DNA of 5,151 bases from Deltaproteobacteria bacterium (GTDB lineage: Bacteria; Bdellovibrionota; JACOXK01; 2-02-FULL-40-11). Made by a program: the position numbers and the translations under genes. This document shows, piece after piece, positions 1 through 5,151 of this stretch (positions are counted from its first letter, which is position 1; each line of letters starts with the position of its first letter). The stretch is taken from contig JACPST010000087.1 in assembly GCA_016193165.1 (NCBI GenBank), positions 1,617 through 6,767 of the forward strand, read 5' to 3'. Below the pieces are notes generated by a model. That model worked only from the letters and a program-made list of their open reading frames with translations. It ran no database searches and was not told where the DNA came from.

Positions 1-212
1 ATTGTTTTTAGAATACTTTGATGCCTCTTATATTTATCATAGACAATGACTTCATCTAAAAAAGGATTTCCATGAACAATGTCTTGGGTTTGAGGGCCGG
101 TTAAGAAGGCAATGTGACTCTTGGGAAAATGATCTCGAACTGTTTTGATCACAGGAGTTGTGAGCACAACATCTCCTATGCGATCAGTTCGAATTAAAAG
201 TATTTTTTTCAT
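1..212 (-). CDS. GT9 heptosyltransferase-like protein, N-terminal part (runs off the window)
   Basis: Only the first 70 codons are present; the gene continues past position 1. It starts at ATG 212-210, which overlaps the TGA stop of the upstream GT9 gene in an ATGA arrangement. The protein opens MKKILLIRTDRIGDVVLTTP, the classic start of family GT9 (ADP-heptose:LPS heptosyltransferase type, WaaC/WaaF/WaaQ): a first beta strand, then a Gly-Asp loop. Asp14 sits where the proposed catalytic Asp of WaaC lies. Next come a helix (VIKTVRDHFPKS) and a second strand (HIAFLTGP), as expected for the acceptor-side Rossmann lobe of a GT-B fold. The start is firm because the first strand begins at residue 3 and the stop/start overlap implies translational coupling; I see no clear Shine-Dalgarno sequence. 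The sugar and acceptor cannot be told from this fragment. It is the last visible gene of the operon and probably adds another sugar to the same glycan. Confidence 0.9.
   Translation of the reverse strand, partial: MKKILLIRTDRIGDVVLTTPVIKTVRDHFPKSHIAFLTGPQTQDIVHGNPFLDEVIVYDKYKRHQSILKT
209..212 (-). promoter_or_regulatory. ATGA stop/start overlap coupling two consecutive GT9 genes
   Basis: The TGA of the WaaF-like gene (211-209) overlaps the ATG of the next GT9 gene (212-210). The upstream bases (tttttgatat) show no convincing Shine-Dalgarno sequence, which supports translational coupling and settles the start of the downstream gene. Confidence 0.7.
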
Positions 213-1207
213 ATATCAAAAACATGCCAGTTTTCAATTTCTATAAGCACTCTTTGGGGAGTTAAATTTTCTAAACAAGTATCATGAGAACAGTTTTTGT
301 CATAACACGGATAAGTTTTACAGCCTGGATTTTCCCAGATGACTTTAAAATACTGATGATGCTTACTGCGAGGTCCATTTAAAAGAGGCGAAGTGGGGCC
401 ATAAAGCGCAATGACGTTTGCTCCAGAAGCCGTTGCCAAGTGCATGGGGCCTGTATCTCCAGCAACAACAAGCGAGGAACGACGGCAGATATCGGCCAAT
501 TCTTCTAAGGTAGTTTGTCCCGTAAGATCTGTGGGAGTTTGATGAAGCAATGCTTTCATTTGCTGGGCCAATGCTTGATCTTCTCGGGCTCCTGTAATCA
601 CAAGGGATGCCCCATAACGAGTAGAAAGTTCATTTCCAAGTTGTGCGAAATGGTCAATCGGCCATCTTTTAGGGCCCCAATTAGAGCCGGGGTGAAAAAC
701 AACATACGGAGCGGGTAATTTATTAAACCGTGCATGAGGCGCTGGGCAATATTCATAATATTCTTTGACATGAGGAATTCCATAAGCAAAAAGAAGGGAA
801 CGCATCATATCCATTTTATGCTGGGGGACAGAAGGAAAAGGAATAGAATGGGTCAGTAAATGAGATCTATGATTGCTGTCATAGCCTATTCTTTCTTGAA
901 CGTTGGCCCATTTTAATAAACGGGCTCGTGTTTTGGAACGATGGAAAAGAAATCCAAGATCCCATTTTTTTTGCTTTAACTGTCGTAGTAAACGATATTT
1001 ACCCAATAAAGTTTTGTCTGATATGGCAATGACTTCATCAATAGAACTTTGATTTTTCAATAAATTTCGATAGGCGGGAGGGACAACGCAGGCCAAATGG
1101 GAATTAGGATAGTGCAACTTAATGGCCTCTAAGCTTGGAAGAGAAAAAAGGATATCCCCGAGCCAATTTAAATTAAAAACTAGAATGTTTTTAGAAGCAC
1201 TGTTCAT
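209..1207 (-). CDS. Glycosyltransferase family 9, WaaF-like heptosyltransferase
   Basis: A complete 332-residue protein, within the usual GT9 length of about 320-350. GT9 enzymes move a heptose (or related sugar) from a nucleotide donor to lipid A-core or another glycan acceptor at the cytoplasmic membrane face. The N-terminal lobe starts NILVFNLNWLGDILFSLPSL, with the Gly-Asp loop (Asp18) matching the catalytic Asp of WaaC. The C-terminal lobe has VVFHPGSNWGPKRWP (169-183, Lys180/Arg181 near the donor phosphates), LTGQTTLEELADI (228-240) and VAGDTGPMHLA (248-258), followed by ALYGPTSP. These resemble WaaF more than WaaC. Near the end lies a Cys set, Cys296, 301, 306 and 311, followed by LTPQRV. 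The start ATG lies inside the last codons of the upstream GT4 gene (17 bp overlap), with no strong Shine-Dalgarno. The stop overlaps the next GT9 start. The exact donor is unproven; WaaF-like is a family-level call. Confidence 0.93.
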   Translation of the reverse strand: MNSASKNILVFNLNWLGDILFSLPSLEAIKLHYPNSHLACVVPPAYRNLLKNQSSIDEVIAISDKTLLGKYRLLRQLKQKKWDLGFLFHRSKTRARLLKWANVQERIGYDSNHRSHLLTHSIPFPSVPQHKMDMMRSLLFAYGIPHVKEYYEYCPAPHARFNKLPAPYVVFHPGSNWGPKRWPIDHFAQLGNELSTRYGASLVITGAREDQALAQQMKALLHQTPTDLTGQTTLEELADICRRSSLVVAGDTGPMHLATASGANVIALYGPTSPLLNGPRSKHHQYFKVIWENPGCKTYPCYDKNCSHDTCLENLTPQRVLIEIENWHVFDI

Positions 1208-2297
1208 ATATTTTTTGAGTTTGTTCAGCCATTCTTTGATAAGAAAAATGATTTTTAATTTTTTGGACCGCGTTTATTCCCATCGTGATCTGTAGAGATT
1301 TTGAATTTAAAAGTTTATTAATTTTTTGAGCCATAGCATCTAGAGATACTCCTTTCATCAAAAATCCTTCTTTTCCGTCTTCAATAAAATCTCCCATTCC
1401 TCCTTGAACATAAGAAATAACGACAGGTTTTCCCATGGCCATGGCTTCTAAAGTGGAAAGTCCAAATCCTTCAGGACCCGCGTGATATGTTACATAAACA
1501 TCAATGAGTGAAAGAAGGGGACGAGGATCTTTTTGTGAAGGGATGAGCTTTACAAACTCTTTTAATTTGAGTTCCAGAATTTTTTGTTCAATCCATTCTT
1601 TCTGCTTCCCGTCTCCTACAATCAGGAGCTGGGCTTTTTGATGATATTTTTCAAGAAGAATTTTAAAAATTTCTAAAAGATAAACATGCCCCTTTTCAAC
1701 GGATAAGCGTCCAATAATTCCTAAGGTGGGCAGAGGAGCAAGGCTAAATTTTCGCCGTCCTTCTTCTTTTTGGTGGTCTGAGATCATAGAAGGATTGAAA
1801 AAATCTGTATCAATACCATGAAGAATCGTTGTGATTTGGTCCTCATGATTGGGATAAGAAACTTTTAAATGTGAAGCGACGGCATGAGAATTGGCAATGG
1901 TTTTTTGACCCAAACAAGGGAATAGTTTTCTTCCGAGATGATGATGGTAGAAGCCATGAAAAGTTGTAACGTATGGAATTTTACAATAAGAGGATAATGC
2001 CTGAGCTAGGCATTGAGAAACACGTGTGTGAGCATGAAGTACATCCCATTTTTCTTTTGGGTATAGATTTTTTAATTTTAAAAAAGAAAGTCCAAGTTTT
2101 GGGCTTAGCTCACTTTTTGTGTTTAAAGGCATGATATGAAGAGGAATCTGGTGACTTTCAAATTCAGAGCTATATTCTCCCCCACTTGAAGCAATGGAGG
2201 TTTGAACGCCTATTTTTTTTAATCCTTGAGAAAGTTGATACAAGTACGATGTAATCCCGCCCACATTGAGATGGGTTGTTAAATGTAATACTTTCAT
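1191..2297 (-). CDS. Glycosyltransferase family 4 (WaaG-like, GT-B fold)
   Basis: A complete 368-residue retaining glycosyltransferase, the normal size for GT4. The N-terminal lobe begins MKVLHLTTHLNVGGITSYLY with the Gly-Gly loop (13-14), then DVLHAHTRVS (85-94) and VTTFHGFYHHH (110-120, His114), the usual acceptor-side histidines. HGIDTDFFNP (160-169) leads into the linker. The C-terminal lobe has LGIIGRLSVEKGH (192-204; Arg197 and Lys202 would contact the donor phosphates), LLIVGDG (224-230) and the GT4 E-x7-E signature PEGFGLSTLEAMA (Glu276 and Glu284), then GKPVV. No membrane segment or signal peptide is visible, so it should act as a peripheral membrane enzyme on the cytoplasmic face. 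ATG 2297 lies 2 bp after the TAA of the broken GT9 fragment, and its own end overlaps the next GT9. It resembles the GT4 part of the upstream fused gene (shared PTLG-IIGRL-KGH and FHG/CHG-YY blocks), so the two are probably paralogues. Sugar specificity is unknown. Confidence 0.93.
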   Translation of the reverse strand: MKVLHLTTHLNVGGITSYLYQLSQGLKKIGVQTSIASSGGEYSSEFESHQIPLHIMPLNTKSELSPKLGLSFLKLKNLYPKEKWDVLHAHTRVSQCLAQALSSYCKIPYVTTFHGFYHHHLGRKLFPCLGQKTIANSHAVASHLKVSYPNHEDQITTILHGIDTDFFNPSMISDHQKEEGRRKFSLAPLPTLGIIGRLSVEKGHVYLLEIFKILLEKYHQKAQLLIVGDGKQKEWIEQKILELKLKEFVKLIPSQKDPRPLLSLIDVYVTYHAGPEGFGLSTLEAMAMGKPVVISYVQGGMGDFIEDGKEGFLMKGVSLDAMAQKINKLLNSKSLQITMGINAVQKIKNHFSYQRMAEQTQKIYEQCF

Positions 2298-2299
2298 TT

Positions 2300-2977
2300 T
2301 TAGTATCTTTGTAGTTTTTCGTAAGCCTCAATGGCACGGTTTGGAGTTAGTCTTACCATGCATGAATGGTGGGAGCAAGTTGACTTATAGCAGGGGCCGC
2401 AATCTACTTTTTCTTGTAATATCAATATCTTATCATTAGGTGGACGATGTCTTTGAGAGTCTGTCGGTCCAAAAAGGGCTAAGGTGGGTTTGCCTAAAGC
2501 TGCGGCAATATGGAGAGGGGCAGAGTCTGGGGAGACAAAAGACTGACATTTTTCAATAAGGGCGCCCAATTCTCGTAAAGTGGTTTTTCCTACCAATGAA
2601 AAGAGAGGAATTGAAGTTTGTTTGCGTATCTCTTTTTCAAACTCTAAATCTTTTTCTAATCCTGTTAAAACGATATTTAAATGTTCTTTTTTGGAGAGGT
2701 GGGTACAAAACTCAGCCAGATGAGATGCTTTCCACTGCTTGGTGGTCCAACTGGCTCCGAGATGGATGATGGAAAAGGGTTGGCGGATATCTAATTTTGC
2801 CATTTGGGATTTTTGTAAAAGGGACTTGCGATCTTTATCCGTGATCCAAAATTCTGGTGATCTACGGGGGAAAGAGGATAGTTTGGAGCAACATGATTTA
2901 AGAGAAGCCATCCCCACTTTCGTCCATATCCATATCTTTGAGGGATTTTTACCAGAAAAATTAGAAGATGAGTCCAA
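2300..2977 (-). pseudogene. C-terminal half of a frame-shifted GT9 heptosyltransferase-like domain
   Basis: This frame holds the missing half of the GT9 domain that begins in the gene at 2791-4305. The genuine part runs from about Trp (codon 2848-2846) to the TAA at 2302-2300, about 182 residues. It contains IIHLGASWTTKQW, LVGKTTLRELGAL, SPDSAPLHIAAALGKPTLALFGPT and a Cys cluster C-x2-C-x4-C-x4-C, then RLTPNRAIEA, the full donor-binding lobe of a GT9. The segment 2977-2850 in this frame shows no family resemblance, and its only long-ORF start is a TTG at 2977. It lacks the N-terminal lobe with the catalytic Asp, so it is unlikely to be a stand-alone gene. The frame is open only from a TGA near 2997, so the change of frame must fall between there and 2793. 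The lobe has no other visible damage, which points to a recent mutation, a sequencing error or recoding. Confidence 0.85.
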
Positions 2978-4305
2978 AATGTATTTTGAAAATCAATAGA
3001 GATATCAACCTTTTTATTTTTAATCTGTTGGACGATGTTCCCCAAATTATATCTTAAATCTTTCTTTGAAACATATATCCTCGCATCGATATAAGGGCAG
3101 GTCTCAACCACTTCACGAGAAGCAAGATCTGTCAAGAGTGTTAACTTGCTATTTGGAAATTTTTGTTTAAGCGCCCTAAGGCTCGCGGAGATCAGGATCA
3201 CATCGCCAAGAGACGTTAATTTTGTCACAAGAATATGGGGGTGTACCATTTCTAAATAGAGTTGTTCTGTGTTTTTGACCATCTGTTCTTTTGAATAGTG
3301 AGTTTCAACTTTTTTTCGTGCTTTTTGAACTAAAGTTTGAGCCAAAGTGGAGTTATCCAATACTTTAGTTAGTGCCGCTGCTAAATCAGAAGGATTTTTA
3401 GGAGCGCATAAAATTCCCGTTTGCCCATCCTCAATGACTTCTTGGATGCCTCCCACGCGAGTCGCAACAACAGGAACGCCAATCGCCTGAGCTTCGATAA
3501 TAGCTCTACCAAAAGCCTCTGGATAGGTTGTTGGAAGAACGAGGAGATTCATTTGTTTTAAGAAAGAAGGAATATTGTCTTGATGTCCGAGAAATGTAAC
3601 TTCTTCGGACAATCCTAGTTTTTGAGTAAAATCTAAAAGTTCTTTTAAATAGGCAGGATCTTTAGCCTCTCCAATAATTTGGGCTTTAAACGAATTATTT
3701 TGTTTTTTAAGGAGTGCCAAGGCCTCTAAAAAATATTTATGACCTTTAAGTGGTGTAAGCCGTCCAATGACTCCAAGGGTTGGAATGGGTTGGGGGCTGG
3801 GGGGGGTAAATGTAAATGTGTCTAAATCTACGCCCCTTGGAATGAGCGTAATTTTTTCTTCTGGAGCGCTAAAATCTTGAATCATATGTGTTTTAATAAT
3901 TTGGGTGGCTACGATAATCTTATCTGCCCAAGACATAACGCGACTGCCAAAATGGGCGCGATAATAGCCGTGGCAGGTTGTGACCCATTTTGTTTTTGTT
4001 CTTTTACACGCAAGATAGGTGATCCATGCGGGAACACGACTTCGAGCATGGATAATGTCACTTTTCTCATCTTGAATAAGGTGACGTAACCTTCGGCTCA
4101 TCTGAAAGATAGTAAAAGGATTTTTTTTATGAACGGGCCATGAGAGATGACGAATTTTATTTTCCAAAATCTTTTGGACCCATGTGCCCCCATTAGAAAT
4201 AACAATGACATGATGTCCTTGTCTTTGAAGGTAAAGACAAAGATCCAGCGTTCCTCGTTCGACGCCTCCTTCTTTAAGTTCTGGTAAAATTTGAATGATC
4301 CTCAT
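2791..4305 (-). CDS. GT4 glycosyltransferase fused to the N-terminal half of a GT9 domain
   Basis: A 504-residue product made of two parts. Residues 1-350 are a GT4 enzyme: MRIIQILPELKEGGVERGTL (Gly13-Gly14 loop), DIIHARSRVPAW (83-94), VTTCHGYYRAHFG (108-120, His112), IPRGVDLDTF (155-164), LGVIGRLTPLKGH (177-189, Arg182, Lys187) and the E-x7-E motif PEAFGRAIIEA (Glu263, Glu271). Residues 357-486 are a GT9 N-terminal lobe: HILVTKLTSLGDVILISASL with Asp368 as the likely catalytic residue, PNSKLTLLTD, VDISIDFQN and RYGYGRKWGWLLLNHVAP. After about residue 486 the frame is lost and an unrelated tail ends at TAG 2793-2791. Moving to the -1 frame there restores a complete GT9 and would give about 668 residues. 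The linker between the GT4 lobes is short and Pro-rich (TPPSPQPIPT) and contains a C8 tract. The start ATG overlaps the upstream TGA (ATGA). The GT4 half looks intact and probably active; the GT9 half is not functional as read. Confidence 0.9.
   Translation of the reverse strand: MRIIQILPELKEGGVERGTLDLCLYLQRQGHHVIVISNGGTWVQKILENKIRHLSWPVHKKNPFTIFQMSRRLRHLIQDEKSDIIHARSRVPAWITYLACKRTKTKWVTTCHGYYRAHFGSRVMSWADKIIVATQIIKTHMIQDFSAPEEKITLIPRGVDLDTFTFTPPSPQPIPTLGVIGRLTPLKGHKYFLEALALLKKQNNSFKAQIIGEAKDPAYLKELLDFTQKLGLSEEVTFLGHQDNIPSFLKQMNLLVLPTTYPEAFGRAIIEAQAIGVPVVATRVGGIQEVIEDGQTGILCAPKNPSDLAAALTKVLDNSTLAQTLVQKARKKVETHYSKEQMVKNTEQLYLEMVHPHILVTKLTSLGDVILISASLRALKQKFPNSKLTLLTDLASREVVETCPYIDARIYVSKKDLRYNLGNIVQQIKNKKVDISIDFQNTFWTHLLIFLVKIPQRYGYGRKWGWLLLNHVAPNYPLSPVDHQNFGSRIKIASPFYKNPKWQN
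2846..2870 (-). other. Probable site of the -1 frame change in the GT9 domain
   Basis: GT9-like sequence leaves the upstream frame (NHVAPNYPLSPVDHQNF) and resumes in the -1 frame (WITDKDRKSLLQK). Two short homopolymers lie here on the coding strand: C5 at 2870-2866 and T4 at 2851-2848. Loss of one base from either, or slippage by one base, would explain the break. No canonical X-XXY-YYZ slippery heptamer exists in the correct phase in the open overlap; the nearest, G-AAT-TTT, lacks the required first triplet. The exact base is uncertain. Confidence 0.7.
3799..3806. repeat. C8 homopolymer (coding strand) in the GT4 inter-lobe linker
   Basis: Eight G on the plus strand, so eight C on the coding strand, spanning the last two bases of Thr167 and all of Pro168 and Pro169 of the fused GT4-GT9 gene. 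A G5 run lies at 3792-3796 and a GGG at 3787-3789, making a G-rich plus-strand patch. Two copies of the hexamer gtaaat (3806-3817) adjoin it. Most other long homopolymers in this AT-rich window are A/T, so this tract stands out. Gain or loss of one base would truncate the enzyme before its donor-binding lobe. Confidence 0.85.
4302..4305 (-). promoter_or_regulatory. ATGA stop/start overlap coupling the ELM1-type gene to the fused GT4-GT9 gene
   Basis: The TGA of the upstream gene (4304-4302) shares bases with the ATG of the next (4305-4303). The bases before the ATG (aactcct) contain no Shine-Dalgarno sequence, so initiation probably depends on ribosomes ending the upstream gene. Confidence 0.7.
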
Positions 4306-5151
4306 AGGAGTTTTAAGAGGGTATCCTGAATAGGAATGGTGTTATTTAATACCTTGTAAGGGATCGTGCTTTCTAGTTTTTGAGCCATGATTTTATCTAA
4401 AACTGGAAGGGGGGCAAGATCGATATATTTTTCTTGAGCAAGTTCTTGAATAAATTGTCTATGTTTGGATTTCTTTTCCTTCTGATCAAGATCTGTCTGA
4501 ATTACAATCGTGTTTTTCCCAGAACTGGCTGCCTCAGAGATCATGGATATAGAATCTTCTGTTACGAGGATGAGCTCTGCAAGTCCCATCATTCCAGAAA
4601 TTAAGTCTTCAGGTTGAGAAAGGGTTTCTGCAGCAATGGTGAGTAAAGGACATCTGGGATGATTTGAAAAAGTATTTTTGAGATATTGAGAAACATCGTT
4701 AGGAGTTCTTCGAGACGTTGTGATTAAGAGGTTTAAGTCTTTTTCTTGAGTCACTTTATTTAATTTTTGAACCAGCTGATGGATAGCAGATACGGTTAAA
4801 TGGTGATGCGAGAAGTTTCCGCCAATAAAAATGCTAATATATTTTTGAGAAGGGTCACTACCCCGAGGGTCGCTGACCCGAGGATCGCTGATCCAAGGAA
4901 GCTTAAGGAGCGTTGAAAGTTTTGAGGCCTTTTCTTTTAAATCTTCCTTGCGGATTGAGGTAGGAGCTCCCAGAGTGATAACGGCATTAGATCGTTTTAG
5001 ATGAAAAAAAGAAGGCGTGTCATGTTTAGGGATGATTTGTAAATCGTAGTGTTTTTTCCATCCCCAGCTGGGCTTCATGATAACCACACTTTTAGCCGAT
5101 TTTAGTTTAGAAAGAAAAAGATTAGGTGCGTTTAAACTTGAGCCTGTAGAA
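4302..5151 (-). CDS. ELM1-type (DUF1022) GT-B-like protein, C-terminal part (5' end off the window)
   Basis: The frame is open to the window edge, with 282 complete codons before the stop. A GTG at 5087 and an ATG at 5078 are internal, because family-like sequence (STGSSLNAPNLFLSKLK) lies upstream of both. Diagnostic motifs of the ELM1/DUF1022 family are present, numbered from the first full codon: VVIMKPS (22-28), DLQIIPKHD (36-44), AVITLGAP (56-63), IFIGGN (107-112), LLITTSRRTP (141-150) and LVTEDSISMISEA (195-207). The family is named after a plant mitochondrial fission factor, but the bacterial members have no settled biochemical role; the GT-B-like architecture and this glycosyltransferase neighbourhood suggest work on a surface glycan. 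A repeated Ser-Asp-Pro-Arg stretch (88-100) sits just before IFIGGN, encoded by a 15-bp tandem repeat, in what should be the inter-lobe linker. The stop TGA overlaps the next ATG. Family call is confident, function is not. Confidence 0.88.
   Translation of the reverse strand, partial: STGSSLNAPNLFLSKLKSAKSVVIMKPSWGWKKHYDLQIIPKHDTPSFFHLKRSNAVITLGAPTSIRKEDLKEKASKLSTLLKLPWISDPRVSDPRGSDPSQKYISIFIGGNFSHHHLTVSAIHQLVQKLNKVTQEKDLNLLITTSRRTPNDVSQYLKNTFSNHPRCPLLTIAAETLSQPEDLISGMMGLAELILVTEDSISMISEAASSGKNTIVIQTDLDQKEKKSKHRQFIQELAQEKYIDLAPLPVLDKIMAQKLESTIPYKVLNNTIPIQDTLLKLL
4852..4896. repeat. 3 x 15-bp tandem repeat of short palindromes inside the ELM1-type gene
   Basis: Three adjacent 15-bp units on the plus strand: 4852-4866 gggtcactaccccga, 4867-4881 gggtcgctgacccga and 4882-4896 ggatcgctgatccaa. 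Units two and three each contain a perfect 5-bp inverted repeat around gct (gggtc/gaccc and ggatc/gatcc). The first keeps only gggt/accc. The length is a multiple of three, so the coding frame is preserved and the gene gains a repeated five-residue block (SDPRV, SDPRG, SDP). The patch is visibly richer in GC than the surrounding gene. Confidence 0.9.

Noticed and set aside
515..718. 67-codon open frame on the plus strand inside the WaaF-like gene
   Set aside because: It is antisense to a well-supported GT9 gene, has no recognisable motif and reads as a shadow frame.
598..789. 63-codon minus-strand frame overlapping the WaaF-like gene
   Set aside because: It lies wholly within the GT9 gene in another frame and resembles no family.
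2845..2852. Programmed -1 ribosomal frameshift at G-AAT-TTT
   Set aside because: The heptamer lacks the X-XXY pattern, and no clear downstream stem-loop was found by eye, so a simple indel in a short homopolymer is the better explanation.
2739..2999. 86-codon plus-strand open frame over the frame-shift region
   Set aside because: Antisense to both GT9 halves, which carry clear family motifs; no ribosome binding site or motif supports it.
3877..4089. 70-codon plus-strand open frame opposite the GT4 N-terminal lobe
   Set aside because: Antisense shadow of a conserved coding region, with no independent support.
4121..4128. T8 run (A8 on the coding strand), with similar runs at 965-972 and 2213-2220, as phase-variation tracts
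   Set aside because: A/T runs of this length are expected in AT-rich coding DNA with Lys codons, so alone they are not evidence of switching.
5078..5087. GTG at 5087 or ATG at 5078 as the start of the ELM1-type gene
   Set aside because: The frame stays open to the window edge and the upstream residues (STGSSLNAPN) match the family's N-terminal lobe, so the real start is outside the window.

Overview
The window is a dense, AT-rich, one-direction stretch of bacterial DNA. Every supported gene lies on the minus strand, so the genes are read from high to low coordinates. In order of transcription they are: the C-terminal part of an ELM1-type (DUF1022) protein (edge of window to 4302); a GT4 glycosyltransferase fused in frame to the N-terminal half of a GT9 heptosyltransferase-like protein (4305-2791); the C-terminal half of that GT9 in another frame (about 2848-2300); a second GT4 (2297-1191); a complete GT9 (1207-209); and the first 70 codons of a third GT9 (212 to the window edge). 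Neighbours overlap by 4 or 17 bp or are 2 bp apart. No intergenic stretch is long enough for an internal promoter or terminator, so this looks like the interior of one operon.

The gene content (WaaC/WaaF-like GT9 enzymes, WaaG-like GT4 enzymes and an ELM1-family protein) fits synthesis of lipopolysaccharide core or another surface glycan in a Gram-negative bacterium. Pairing ELM1-type proteins with GT4 enzymes that start like 'ILPELKEGGVERGTLDL' is a pattern I associate with alphaproteobacteria. Together with the low GC this suggests an AT-rich alphaproteobacterium, perhaps a host-associated Rickettsiales/Holosporales-type lineage. That taxonomic placement is inference only.

The GT4 and GT9 enzymes would work in sequence on one growing oligosaccharide at the cytoplasmic face of the inner membrane. 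The order GT4-GT9 occurs twice in succession (4305-2300 and 2297-209), and the two copies resemble each other in motif and order, which suggests duplication of a two-gene module. In the upstream copy the two genes are fused into one reading frame, and the GT9 part is then broken by a -1 frame change near 2848-2870.

The same fused gene carries a C8 tract on its coding strand (3799-3806) between the two GT4 lobes, a possible slippage site that could switch the enzyme on and off. The ELM1-type gene contains a 3 x 15-bp tandem repeat of small palindromes (4852-4896) encoding repeated Ser-Asp-Pro-Arg. I found no RNA genes, CRISPR arrays, insertion sequences, origins or convincing promoters or terminators. 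The rest is ordinary surface-glycan biosynthesis rather than an obvious new system.
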